DNA of 64,000 nucleotides from Bemisia tabaci (taxonomy: Eukaryota; Arthropoda; Insecta; Hemiptera; Aleyrodidae). This document shows, piece by piece, positions 45,632-56,652 of this stretch (its first letter is position 1; every line of letters begins with the position of its first letter). Where the stretch lies: contig NC_092793.1 of NCBI RefSeq assembly GCF_918797505.1, forward strand, positions 42,830,243-42,894,242, written 5' to 3'. The position numbers were made by a program, and so were the translations under genes. The notes beneath the pieces are model-generated. The model did not search any database. It saw only the letters and a program-made list of their open reading frames with translations, and was not told the DNA's origin.

Positions 45632-45838
45632 ACCGAAAAAAAATTGAAGTTAATTTAACATTCTTGATGTAAAAAAAGTGTGCGAGAACTTACAAAATGC
45701 TAAAATACCTGCCACAGCAGTTACTTCAGCAATGCCAAGATGTAAAATTAAGTGCTGTGGCGGGTAATTCAGCATTTATAAGTTCTCGCACACTTTTTTT
45801 ACATTCAGAATGTTAATTTAACTTCCTTTTTTTTTCGG
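45632..45838. mobile_element. Small near-perfect palindrome
   Basis: CACCGAAAAAAAATTGAAGT through GTGTGCGAGAACTTA and ATGCTAAAATACCTGCCACA (45632-45718) returns in reverse complement at 45757-45838. The loop is about 38 nt. It is a tiny foldback MITE. Confidence 0.8.
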
Positions 45839-45939
45839 TGGAGCCTCCCAATAAAGAACCTTTTTTGCCCTCTTTTCGAAAACCCCGGGATTTCAATCAA
45901 ACGTGGCCGAAATGACACCTTATGATGTCTTAAGTCTAT

Positions 45940-46600
45940 AGTAAAAATTATAGCTTAAGTTTACATCTGGTTTCGGAGATACAGCGTTGCAAAGTTTGCA
46001 CATTTAAACTTAAAAAATTCTCATATTTTCAAGTATCTTATTTTCTGTAAACAATTCCATTGGATATTTTACGATATTTTGTGACATTTTATCAACAGTC
46101 AGTGTTATTATGGAATGCACATTTCTACTGATACGGCAAAATTGCTAATTCGGTTGGTACAACGTTGCAAAGTTGACATTACAGACCTGTTAACAATGCT
46201 CATTTTTTAAAGATTCTGGATTCAAAATCGAACTTGGTGACCACCAAAGGAATTAATTTTGGGTTTAGATGCAATTTTCTGATAAAATAAGTCTTCCGAA
46301 ATATCTTTACCGCAAACGTAAGTATAGATTTAACGATACAACGTCGCCAAGTTCATATATTCAAACTTTAAAAATATTGATCTATTTAAGTTAATTGTTT
46401 GAAAAGCGACGTCCGGAGATATTTTATCACAATTTGAGAAATGAAGTAAATCATTTATGTCATAGGAATACTTTCAGTGGTCGTGATACAGCGTTGCCAA
46501 GCTTACAACATAGAACTCTACGAATCGTGATTTTTTTAAAATTGAAGACAAAATCAATGGGTATCACACCTCATGTCAAGGCAAAATATTAAGAGCTGAA
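45940..46600 (+). repeat. ~175-bp repeat units with ACAGCGTTGCCAAG box
   Basis: GATACAGCGTTGCAAAGTTT, GTACAACGTTGCAAAGTTGA, GATACAACGTCGCCAAGTTC and GATACAGCGTTGCCAAGCTT occur near 45978, 46158, 46338 and 46488. Related boxes lie at 30640-31530 (+) and, reversed, at 50895-51235. Confidence 0.65.
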
Positions 46601-47919
46601 GTCAGTCCCAAAAAACGATTGGTTTTTGGAAAATATATTGTTACCGAGTTTATACAGGGTTATCCAAAAGTCACTGACCACCCCTGTAACTATTTTCCAA
46701 ATTGAGATAGAAGTTTGAAACTTTGGCAATGTTCCTCGGTCTAAAGTAGCAACTTTTTGGTTCCCCCAAAATCTTGGGGGGCGGCCCCCCCCCTAAGGAC
46801 GGCGGGGGCTAACTATTTTTTTTTTTCAAATGGCAACCCCCCCTTTGTGATACCTCATTCAAAAGATAATACAAAAAGAAAATTTTTGGCGCAAACCGCA
46901 GATCAAAATGTTGATTTTTGACAAAATGGCGGCCGGTCAAAGTTCAAAATGGCGGAAATCTGACATCTCTGTTGTTTATTGACAGATTGGCGTTTCATTC
47001 GGAATCACAGGGTTTTTCGAGACGAGAAAAACGATTCTTGCATTGGTTTTCCAGAAAAGTCGGTCCTTTTCAAAATGGCGGCGGTCAAAATGGCGGCCTA
47101 GCGCGAGAAGTGGATATTTAGGCTGCTTATTGTTGGATTTGCATGAAACTTGGTATCTGGGGGTATTTCTGCACGAAAAGAACGAATCTTTAATTGGATT
47201 TTTGAAATTTCGAAAAAGTTAAAAATGGCGGTGAAAAAATGACGACAAATCCATATCACCGGCCATAACACCGATTTTTCTGCAACCATTTTTAAGGTAT
47301 TTAGTATTTCAAAAATCAAATGATAGCTTCATTTTTTTCGAGCTAAAAACCACCAGAATATCGACTTTCGTGCAAATCTATCTGTATATAGCCGTGATAA
47401 GGATTTCCCGTCATTTTTTCGCTGCCATCTTAAAGTTTTTCAAAATTTCAAAAATCCAATGAAAGATTCGTTCTTCTCGTGCCGAAATACCCCCGGATCT
47501 CATACAAATCTAACGACAAGCAGCCTAAATATCCACTTCCCAGTCTAAACCGCCATTTTAACCGCCGTCATTTTGAGAAGGAATGACTTTTCTGGAAAAC
47601 TAATGCCAGAGTCGTTTTTCTCGTCCCGAAAACCCCTAGGACACTGAGTTTCAGACCAATCCGCCGATAAAAAATAGAGGTGCCAAATTTCCGCCATTTT
47701 GAGCTTGGACCGGCCGCCATTTTGTCAAAAATCAACATTTTGACCTGCGGTTTAGGCCAAAATTTTTCTTTTTTTATTATCTTTCGAATGAAATATCACA
47801 GAAGGGGGGTTGCCATTTGAAAAAAAAGTCAGACCCCGCCCCCAAAATTCTGGGGGGACCAAAAAGTTGCTATCTTAAACCGAGGAACATTGCCAAAGTT
47901 TTAAACTTCTATCGCAATT

Positions 47920-50839
47920 GAATCGGCTCGTGCGAAAACCGCTAATGTCCATTTTTATTTTCAATTTTGAGATTTTTGGGTTAAAATACTCTCGGAGGTC
48001 AGACACAATCATTAATGTGGTGAAAATATTTGTTCCTTAGGTTTGAAGCCCTTTTCAGGGGGGGGGGGGGGGGAGGGCGTGGTCCGAATCATGCGAAAAC
48101 CGCTAATGTCCATCTTTCGTTTTATGCCTCATTATACTGTACAACAGACCAAAACAAAAAAATATCTCCTAAACGAAATTAGGTGATCTTTATGCATTTT
48201 AAGGCGCTGAATCCGAATATGACCTCCGTTTTTTTCCATCATCCTCCAATTTTCCGGAAAAGCCGATTTTGCTCGGAAAAATGACCATTTTGGGGCATTT
48301 TCGTTGTTTTTCCGACTGCTATCCCCTGCATAATGTTAGTAAAATTTTTCGTAGCACGAGATCCAATTAGACCGATGTCTTTTTAACTGATGAGTCCGGA
48401 AATGACCTTAATTTTTCCCGTTCACCTCTCAGTTTTCCGGGAAAGCAACTTTATCCTGGGAAAGTGGGTGCGGTGGCGTTTGCGGACGTGGCGTTTGCGG
48501 ATTCTAAGAATCGGGTGGCGTTTGCGGATTCTCATATTTTGACGGTGGCGATTGCGGACATGCGGAACAGGGCCGGTGGACTTTACGGACAGGAGAATTT
48601 CGGCGGTGGCGATTGCGGACGGAGGGGTAGGCACCTACATATGCTGCCCCCCACCCCTGCGCTGTATATTAAAGAGAAAAATTACCGGAGAGGCTCTGGA
48701 TTCCTTGCCGTGGATGTAGAATGAAAACAATATTAGTATTAAACATTAGTATTATATTAGTATAAGAACATATGAGCTGTGAACATACAGTAAATTTTTA
48801 AAAACAGGCACATCAGAAATCAAGAAACTGAAAAATCGTCAGTTTCAGTTCATTTTTAGGATGAAAAACATGTTGTAAATTCTAGTCCAAAATTACTGAA
48901 AGTCAAAAAATTAAGATATGTTTCCATTTTTCGTTGTAATTTTTTGACTTTCAGTAATTTTGGACTAGAATTTACAACATGTTTTTCATCCTAAAAATGA
49001 ACTGTAACTGACGATTTTTCAGTTTCTTGATTTCTGATGTGCCTGTTTTTAAAAATTTACTGTATGTTCACAGCTCATATGTTCTTATACTAATATAATA
49101 CTAATGTTTAATACTAATATTGTTTTCATTCTACATCCACGGCAAGGAATCCAGAGCCTCTCCGGTAATTTTTCTCTTTAATATACAGCGCAGGGGTGGG
49201 GGGCAGCATATGTAGGTGCCTACCCCTCCGTCCGCAATCGCCACCGCCGAAATTCTCCTGTCCGCAAAGTCCACCGGCCCTGTTCCGCATGTCCGCAATC
49301 GCCACCGTCAAAATATGGGAATCCGCAAACGCCACGTCTGCAAACGCCACCGCACCGGGAAAATGAGCAAATCCGACGCATATTTGTCGTGCATGCAATG
49401 TATTTTTATAAATTTTCCTGGGCCCGTGGTAGCATGTTACTCATTTATTTTGAGCTGCTAAATCCAAATATGACATCGGTTTCTTTCTATCACACTTCAG
49501 ATTTCCGGTAAAGCCGAGTCTACGAACCTAAAATTGTGTTTTGTAAAAGCTTTGCCGGATCGAAGTTTATTCAAAATTCACTGTATGAATGTCTCCGACA
49601 TGTGATGCATCGGTTCCTTTGTATTTTGATCTGTTAAATTCAAATAGGATCTCAGATTTCTCCGATCACCCATCATTTTTCCGGAAAAGTCGCTTTTCCT
49701 AGGAAAACGCTCTTTTTAGATATTTTTGGGATGATTGTTCTGCTCTAGGGAGTTTCAGAAATTTTCCGAGATGCTCTTTAAGTCTTTCTTGCTGTATTAA
49801 GAGGCACTTAACTTGAATTTGACCTTCACTCATCTTTGACAACCCCCTTGTCTTCTAGAAGGTCCGATTTTTCCGGGCCAAAAGCTTTTCCGGACTGTTC
49901 CTACTTCCAGGGAGATTCAAAACATTTTCCGCATGTGTGGTACATCGATTCTCTTGTAATTTGAGCTGAAAAACCTGAATATGACCTTAGAAATTCGTTA
50001 TCACCTACCGGAAAATTTCTGAAACTCCTTAGTGCAGAAAAATCATCGAAAAAATATCTGAAAAGAGCGTTTTCCTAGGAAAACCGACTTTTCCGAAAAA
50101 ATGATGGGTGGTTAAATTAATTCCGGAAAAATTAAGGTCATTTCCGGACTCATCAGTTAAAAAGACATCGGCATAATTGAATCTCGTAGCTACGAAACAT
50201 TTTACCTACATTATGCAGGGAATAGCAGTCGGAAAAACACTGAAAATGCCCCAAAATGGTAATTTTTCCTAGGAAAATCGGCTTTTCCGGGAAATTTGAG
50301 GGTAAGAGGAAAAAACGGAGGTCATAATCGGATCCAGCGCATCAAAATACGTAAGGGTAACTTTTTATACCCAAAAGGCATACTGAAAAATATGCGTTTT
50401 AGATTATTTAGAATCGACCGTGCACGAATCATGCGAAAACCGCTAATGTCCAGTTTATTGCTGGTCGTTTCGTGATGAAACTTGCTTTAAGTGCCGCAAT
50501 AATTGTCAAGAATTTTAGTTTTACAACTTTATTTGAATGATAATCTACCGTTTTAATATCTTTAGAATGAATTTTTAAAGTATCAAACGGTTCCAAAACT
50601 CGGAGATTTTCGCGAATCATGCGGAAACCGCTAATGTCCAGAGTCTTTTCTTTTTAATTATTCCGTCCCAGACAGAGGAGGAGCTGGAAACTGTTGGGGA
50701 TCCTTTTCTACAATCCTCTCCTGTAATAATTAACTTCTGAACATTTTTTAATTCCGCATTTTAAAGGCTCCTACAGTTTTTTGCAGTTCTCTCAAAATTA
50801 GAGGAAATGGACATTAGCGGTTTTCGCATGAGCCGATTC
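47920..50839. mobile_element. 2.9-kb element with GAATCGGCTC ends and internal TGCGAAAACC boxes
   Basis: The ends GAATCGGCTCGTGCGAAAAC and (reverse) GTTTTCGCATGAGCCGATTC are inverted. AATT flanks both (47916-47919 and 50840-50843), a 4-bp target duplication. The interior is two opposed blocks of ~200-bp units marked by TTTCCGGAAAAGCCGATTTT and TTTTCCTAGGAAAA, with the long hairpin at 48468-49355 between them. No protein is recognised. Confidence 0.8.
48468..49355. mobile_element. Near-perfect 0.9-kb hairpin (palindrome)
   Basis: Arms 48468-48912 and 48938-49355 are reverse complements with very few differences; the 25-nt spacer is 48913-48937. Each end carries GTGCGGTGGCGTTTGCGGAC-type repeats of GGTGGCGTTTGCGGA. 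The left arm has one extra ~30-bp repeat. Such identity implies recent formation or arm-to-arm conversion. Confidence 0.9.
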
Positions 50840-50894
50840 AATTAGGAAAAAGTTACAGGGGTGGTAGGTGACTTCTGGATAACCCTGTAGATAC

Positions 50895-51617
50895 TTTGCA
50901 ACGATGTTTTACCTAAAATGATCGTTTACTGACATAAGTTAAACTAAGCATCCACGAGTATCACTAATTGTTTATTTTATGCCTCAAAATACAGTTACAG
51001 GACAAAGCTTTTAAAAAATAAGTATTTGTAAAGGTAAAAAATAATTTTTGCAACGTTGTATTGCCGTAAAAGGCTCATTCACAATTCAAAACTTTAACTA
51101 GGGATTTTTTAATCATATGTTTTCAGGTTCGCCTTTTGTAAGTATTGTAAAGTCTACTTTGAAGTTGGTTTTTGAGAGAAAAACCTTCAAAATATGCAGA
51201 TTTTTAGGACTCCAACATGCAAACTTTGCAACGCTTTATCTCGATCCCAAAAAACCCTATGATACTGAGTTTCAGACCAATCCGCCGATAAGAAATGGAG
51301 ATGCCAAATTTCCGCCATTTTGAACTTGGACCGGGCGCCATTTTGTCAAAAATTAACACTTTGACCTGCGGTTTGCGCCACAAATTTTCTTTTCTTATTA
51401 TCCTTCGAATGAGGTATCACAAAGGGGGGGTTGCCATTTGAAAAAAAAAAAAAAAAGGTAGCCCCCGCCCCCCCCCCCTTAGGAGGGCCACCCTTCACAA
51501 TTTTGGGGGATCAAAAAGTCGCTACTTTAGACCGAGGAACATTGCCAAAGTTTCAAACTTCTATCTCAATTAAGAAAAAAGTTACAGGGGCGGTAGGTGA
51601 CTTTTGGATAACCCCGT
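50895..51617. mobile_element. Reversed 175-bp family units, then a right-arm foldback fragment
   Basis: TTTGCAACG boxes at about 50897, 51050 and 51223 belong to the GTTGCCAAG family in reverse. From about 51236 the sequence follows the right arm of the TA-flanked foldback (CCGCCATTTTGAACTTGGAC through GACTTTTGGATAACCCCG). Confidence 0.65.
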
Positions 51618-51624
51618 GTGTTCT

Positions 51625-52210
51625 TTTGAACGGAGTATCATAGAGGGCGTCACCCCATGTGAAATAAACCAAGTTGGGGTCCGTTATCCTACCAAAGGGG
51701 CTCTCTTAAAATTTTTGACCTAGGAACATCCCTCTAGGTTCACGTACTTCCCTCAATGTGGTCAAAAGTTAGAGGGACATGGGAGACAACCTGCAAAAAA
51801 ATCGCAATGGAAATTCTAATTTTCATTCATCACATCAGTGCGCAGAGCTGAGAGATACCTAACCAGCATTTTTTAAAAAAAAATAGCTGTACGCTTTTCG
51901 ACATCTTAAATTAAGATTCAATATATGTGAAAAATTTGGTACCTGCACCTAACGTCAGAAGCAAAATAGCGGATTCTACACGAAAAAAAGGGAACGATTA
52001 CCAAAATGAATGATCGATGTTCCATATCAACACGCAGCAGCCCAACCTTTGAAATCTATACTATAAGCTCCGAGACCTTCTAATTTTGCATAACTGGTAA
52101 CGCTTAGTTCCTGCGTTCTACCAAGCCGATTTTCATGATTTTTGCGGCTATCGAAGGGAAATTGTCTCTAGATAAGCCAACTCTATTTAGATTTTCAAAA
52201 TATGATCCAG
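51625..52210. other. No gene seen
   Basis: No exon or element ends recognised. Confidence 0.4.
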
Positions 52211-52213
52211 GTT

Positions 52214-52300
52214 TTTTAGTGTATTTTCCGAAGAAAATACACTATTGCATTCTCCCATGATGTCGGACCCAGACCCGAGACCTTGTGAAGAGCACCGATC
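52214..52300. repeat. Foldback-end fragment shared with 3190-3295
   Basis: The hairpin GTGTATTTTCCGAAGAAAAT and the following CATTCTCCCATGATGTCGGA through GAGACCTTGTGAAGAGC are the reverse complement of the 3190-3265 stretch. Confidence 0.65.
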
Positions 52301-52619
52301 ACGGGTCGTAGATCACGAAAATATATGCCAATCAAATTCATATATGTATATATATATTTCCGCCTTTTTAAGATTTTTCGATTTTTGAGTAGTTATATCT
52401 TTCTTACGTTGAAAGATATTTTGACCAATTTTTTTGCATTTAGTAGAGACTCATTAGAACTACTATTCTGCGGGAAAAAATTGAAATTTGAGGCAATAGA
52501 TTTTGAGGGGTGGGGCTCGAAAGTGGGGGAAGGTCAAATCTTGTCCACTCGATAACTCGAGCGAAAATGAATATTTTGAGCTGAAATTTTTACGGGTGAT
52601 AGTTCTCCCCTAGGACTGG

Positions 52620-53215
52620 TTTGGTATTGAATTTGAGCTAAATCGGCCGAGCCGTTTTAAAATGGCGAGCTTTGAAAGTTTTAGGCGAGGGGTGCGCGGC
52701 ATGAGGGGAGCCGGCCGGAGCAGGGCCGCACAGAGGGTCAGGGGAGAAAGTTTTTGAACAAGCTGATCGTCGCACAGTGGGTCAGGGGGAAGAATTTTTT
52801 GGACAAAATTTTCGTCGCACAGTGGGTCAGGGGGAACAAGTTTTTGGACAAAATTTTCGTCGCACAGTGGATCAGGGGGAAGAAGTTTTTGAACAAGCTT
52901 TTCGTCGCTCAGTGGTTCAGGGGAAGGAAGATTTTGGACAAGCTGCGCGTCGCACAGTGGGTCAGGTGAAGAAAGTTTTTGGAAGAACTGTTCGTGGCAC
53001 AGCGGCCCAAGCGGCCCACAAAAATCCCACTTCGGGAAATACACCTTCTTTCCGCGGTGGATGCGCGGGACACTTAAAAAGAAGAAAAACTAGACGTGCA
53101 GACGACTCCGAAAAGACGCGCGCTGTCCTGGGGGGGCTTGGGGGGCGAACACCCCCCCCCCCCCCAAAAAAAAAACCGGCGCGGAGCGAAGCGGAGCGCC
53201 GGTTTTTTTATATTA
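52620..53215. mobile_element. Array-bearing element B, ending in a strong hairpin
   Basis: The left flank (GAATTTGAGCTAAATCGGCC, then GAGCTTTGAAAGTTTTAGGC) and right flank (TTTCCGCGGTGGATGCGCGG, then GACGCGCGCTG) match the element at 26640-27560. The right end is a perfect-stem hairpin ACCGGCGC...GCGCCGGT (53176-53204) followed by T-rich DNA. The hairpin-near-the-end layout would suit a Helitron-like or other single-strand-transposed element, but no CTAG terminus is seen. Confidence 0.65.
52728..53000 (+). repeat. 45-bp tandem array, about six copies
   Basis: Units GTCGCACAGTGGGTCAGGGG ... TTTTTGGACAAAATTTTC recur every 45 bp. They share the CGCACAGTGGGTCA core with the 50-bp units at 26789-27250. 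Because 45 is a multiple of three, three reading frames stay open across the array (+ 52754-52969, + 52777-53223, - 52610-53044). These are most likely fortuitous. Confidence 0.92.
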
Positions 53216-53548
53216 CGCGGTAAAGTTGCGAATTCTCCCATTTAAACAATGTAAATTTATATTTTTGTCATAGTTCGTGTGAGCGTTCTATCGGGCCGAT
53301 TTCCATGATTTTTGCGGTTATCGACAGGTAATTGGCCCTAAATGAGCCCGCTCAAATCAGATTTTGGAAATAGGACCCAGGTTTTTTTACAATCACGTTA
53401 TGAAAGTGAGCGAATTTACAGATTGCTCCGGAACTGCTGTCGCCATGCGGAGGAGGTTGTACAGTGGCCGAGAAGGTTGCGCAGTAGTGGCTGAGTAGCC
53501 TGCGCAACAGCTTTACTTATCAACACAAGATTCGCTCTCCGTGACCCA

Positions 53549-53632
53549 AGAAGAGCGGTGGCCGAGTCGTCTGAGACGCTGGGAACATTCACATTTTTCA
53601 AGACGTGGGTTCGATTCCTGACTCCTCAGCTA
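53549..53632 (+). repeat. tRNA-Leu/Ser-like pseudogene or SINE head
   Basis: The A box TGGCCGAGTCGTCTGAG and B box GGGTTCGATTCC are spaced as in a long-variable-arm tRNA (Leu/Ser type), with TTCAAG-like sequence between. The acceptor 3' side GACTCCTC has no matching 5' side, and the T stem is mispaired, so it is not a functional tRNA. It is probably a degenerate SINE head. Confidence 0.6.
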
Positions 53633-54151
53633 TTTTTAATGATGACCTGCGATTATCATTATTCGTTGTTTTACTGCAATGTTTCATTAATCAGTCATTG
53701 CAAAACGCGTTATTTTGACTTCAAAAAATTATTTTTTTCTTTATTCATCAAAAACATAATTCATTTCATTCGACAAGTAAAGTATACCTCATATCGTAAT
53801 TTTTTAGGGGAAAAATAAAATCAACATTGATAGGAGGGTAAAAAAAAGGGCCGCGAAAGTCATTGCCGAGGACGAGTTTTCGTACTCTACTGCGCAGTGA
53901 CGTAGTGTTGAGTGCCTGCAATGTATTTCTTAAGGGAGCACCCATTGTGACGTAGCATTGAGTGCCGCCGAGTTAGGGCCGGGCGGGGAAGTGGCTTTCA
54001 AAAAGATGCGCAATGACTGACCTGTGTGGATTGGTCTTGCACAAGACCAAGGTTTATTGAAGGTACGTGGTCGGTCAGTCGGTCGCTCGGTCGGGGATAC
54101 GAGTTTGTGCTGCCGCTTTATCGAAGCGGATAATCGACTGGATGTCGCGGT

Positions 54152-55441
54152 GATTGGCGAAAGAAAGGTTGGAAGTGCGAGTGTAGTCGTGAAGCTGCTG
54201 TAAGCTGATTCTTGACATTCATAGACAAAAAAGACTAAACCATGAACTGATCTTATTAGTGGAGGTGGGTGTAGTTGCAATAGACAAAGGAGGAAAGTAA
54301 TTGACTATAATAGTATAGTATAAAAAGTAATGTACTAGTAATTTATCATATCATAATTCAATTTTGACGTTCCGACTTCTTTTTATTTTACGTATCTGCT
54401 CTGAAAGCGATCGTTGCCATGTGTGTAACGGTTGACGAGGGGGTGCTTGTAGTTCGTAGATTATCCTCGCATAAAAACGATCATGTTGGTAAGTGAAACA
54501 TGGCTCCTAGTTGACGTCAAGTAAGTAAAATAATTGTTCTGGAAAAAGGTTGCTCAAAAAACGCCGATTTTGCCCCCGTCTTCCCCACCTGGATTCTGCT
54601 TAAACTTTGCTCAGATGTTGTACTAAGTGCTCCCGATGCCTGGGCGAAATTTCAGCCACTCGGATAATCAGGAGAAGGGGCAAGAGGGCAAAGTTGCCAC
54701 TCCGGCAAAACTTTAAAACTCGATATCTCGCGAACAGCTTGAGTGTAAGTGTTGGGATGTGCGCTAAAATGTGTCTTAAAATATTCTCTACGAGTACATC
54801 GATGCTGTTTTGATAGTTGCATGATTCATCATGGTCATAATTTAATTTTTTCGATTTTGACGTTTCGATTTTTTCCGTTTCTCGTATCTCCTCTCCAGGC
54901 GATCGTCGCGATGTGAACTAAAAACAGTCGAAGTGATTTACTGCGAAATTCTGAATCTGCCTCTTTTCATTTAACCTTTGGGAAATGATTTGTTCCCGAG
55001 TTACTTACTTTTCTATTATTTTACTTACTTCTGCTACGTTGATGACGTCAACTTGGAGCCATGTTTCACTTACTAACATGATCGTTTCTATGAGAGGATA
55101 ATCGACAAACTACAAGCACCCCCTCGTCAACCGTTACACACATGGCAATTGCCAGGTAGTAGCAGTAGCTAGTACGATCGCTTTGAGAGCAGATACGTAA
55201 AATGAAAAAGAGTCGAAACGTCAAAATTGAATTATGACTATGATAAATTATTAGTATATTACTTTTCATACTATACCTACTATTATAGTCAATTACTTTT
55301 CTCCTTTGTCTGTTGCAACTACCCACCTCCACTAATAAGAGCAGTTCATGGTTTAGTCTTTTTTGTCTATGAATGTCAAGAATCAGCTTACAACAGCTTC
55401 ATGACTACACTCGCACTTCCAACCTTTCTTTCGCCAACCAC
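54152..55441. mobile_element. Foldback element with ~400-bp arms
   Basis: The left arm 54152-54540 and right arm 55020-55441 are reverse complements: TTGGCGAAAGAAAGGTTGGA, GACATTCATAGACAAAAAAG, TTAGTGGAGGTGGGTGTAGT and AACATGGCTCCTAGTTGACG all return inverted. The ~480-bp centre contains no gene. It lies about 340 bp before the MINDY-3-like exon, in what should be its upstream intron. Confidence 0.8.
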
Positions 55442-55783
55442 CATGGGTTTATGGGAAAACTCTGTTTCGACCGACCACGGTTTACCGCGCACGAATATGC
55501 AAGGATCGCGGAAATTGTGGTTTTTGCATTCCCTAGGCACCGAACCCGCCGAAACGCTATTAGTTTGCACCCGTTCCGACCACCGGAAGCCGAGAGACGA
55601 GCGTCGAAGATGTGATCTGCAGCGGAGCTTCGTTTCCCTCACCTTGGCGAGCGTGATGGGTGAGTCTATGAATAAGTAGTCTATGTACTTATCTCCCTTT
55701 TATATTACTCATAAAGATATGTTTGTTTATAAAAAAATGAATTATTGCGCAATAATTTTCTTTGTCTTTTAAATTTTTTCCAG

Positions 55784-56046
55784 GTTGATTCAGACTGTGC
55801 AAATAAATTACTTATAAAAGCTGCATGTGATATTCTACGCCAAGCCTCTAATAATAACAAATTTACTCTTGTACACATCGAAGCTTCATCCTTATCAGGG
55901 TTGAACGCCCAGATACCAGTCGCTGATGAGGCTATCTGTAGGCTGATACATTCTGAATCTGAAGGATGTGTCAAATCAAATAGCATTAGTAATCCAGAAA
56001 AACCCCCAAATCCACTCAACTATAATCAATTTCACTCCCAACTGAG
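55784..56046 (+). CDS. MINDY3: MINDY-3-like deubiquitinase, internal exon
   Basis: MINDY-3 (FAM188A) is a cysteine protease that trims Lys48-linked polyubiquitin. A clear acceptor (TTTAAATTTTTTCCAG, AG at 55782-55783) and donor (ACTGAG|GTAAGT at 56047) bound 87 codons plus two bases. The product starts VDSDCANKLLIKAACDILRQ, which lines up with the LLCHTLCDILESA segment of vertebrate MINDY-3, and ends NYNQFHSQLR, matching its FHALI segment. A low-complexity insert (residues ~55-75) sits where vertebrate proteins also vary. The active-site Cys exon should lie upstream and was not found. The join to the next exon restores an Arg codon (AG|A). Homology was recognised by eye; splice sites are direct. 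Confidence 0.75.
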
Positions 56047-56411
56047 GTAAGTTTTTCTAACTCAGTTGTTAAGGATCTTCTAATACTTCGAGTAGTTTAG
56101 TGTAAGCATGCTAAATTGCTCTTTCCTACAGCCATTCACTGCACCTATCCAAAGTCTTCATAGGGACTCAAAAACTTAAGTTCAAAGACATTTGCCCCCC
56201 CCCCCCCTTATCACTACCCTCGCGGACTCTCCAAAACCCTGCTTCGACCTTGTATTTGCGCCTCTTAACATTTCATCTCCTATCTCTAGCTTTTTTTGTT
56301 GAGAACGAGTCAAATTTGGCTGAATTTACCATAGATAGTAAAGGTTCTACCGGAAGAAAACAAGGTCATCATATTTTAGCTTTGAAAAAAATTCACAAAC
56401 TGTTAGTCAAT

Positions 56412-56547
56412 ATTTTTTCAATTCAAACAGTTAACAAAAAATGGACGCAAACATTTTATTATCCAGATTATTATAGGTTATTTTTTCAATTCAAACAGTT
56501 AACAAAAAATGGACGCAAACATTTTATTATCCAGATTATTATAGGTT
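56412..56547. repeat. Perfect 68-bp tandem duplication in the intron
   Basis: ATTTTTTCAATTCAAACAGT through TTATTATAGGTT is present at 56412-56479 and again at 56480-56547 without visible differences, so the duplication is recent. Confidence 0.9.
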
Positions 56548-56580
56548 CTCTTTGTTCCCGCCGCGCCGGGCTCTTTTTTC

Positions 56581-56582
<2 letters not shown>

Positions 56583-56628
<46 letters not shown>
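56583..56628. repeat. 46-nt poly(T) just upstream of the 3' splice site
   Basis: An uninterrupted T run ends 24 nt before the acceptor AG at 56651-56652 of the next MINDY-3-like exon. It doubles as, or crowds, the polypyrimidine tract. Confidence 0.9.
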
Positions 56629-56633
<5 letters not shown>

Positions 56634-56652
56634 TCTTTGATATTTGTTTCAG

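Larger units (their letters stand above)
46655..50887. mobile_element. Palindromic foldback, TA-flanked (copy 2, interrupted)
   Basis: The left end CAGGGTTATCCAAAAGTCAC at 46655 and right end TCTGGATAACCCTG at 50887 are both flanked by TA. Left and right arms match 9615-10955 through the AAAATGGCGGC boxes. The right arm is cut at 47919 by the 47920-50839 element; its last 45 bp resume at 50844. Confidence 0.85.

Noticed and set aside
53176..53204. Rho-independent-like terminator hairpin followed by T
   Set aside because: The context is eukaryotic and repeat-derived; it is better read as the structural end of the array-bearing element.
53549..53632. Functional tRNA-Leu or tRNA-Ser gene
   Set aside because: Acceptor and T stems do not pair and the 5' end is missing, although A and B boxes are present.
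55227..55679. 150-residue + strand frame upstream of the MINDY-3-like exon
   Set aside because: Its first two-thirds is the right arm of the 54152-55441 foldback. It does not match the MINDY-3 N-terminal region.
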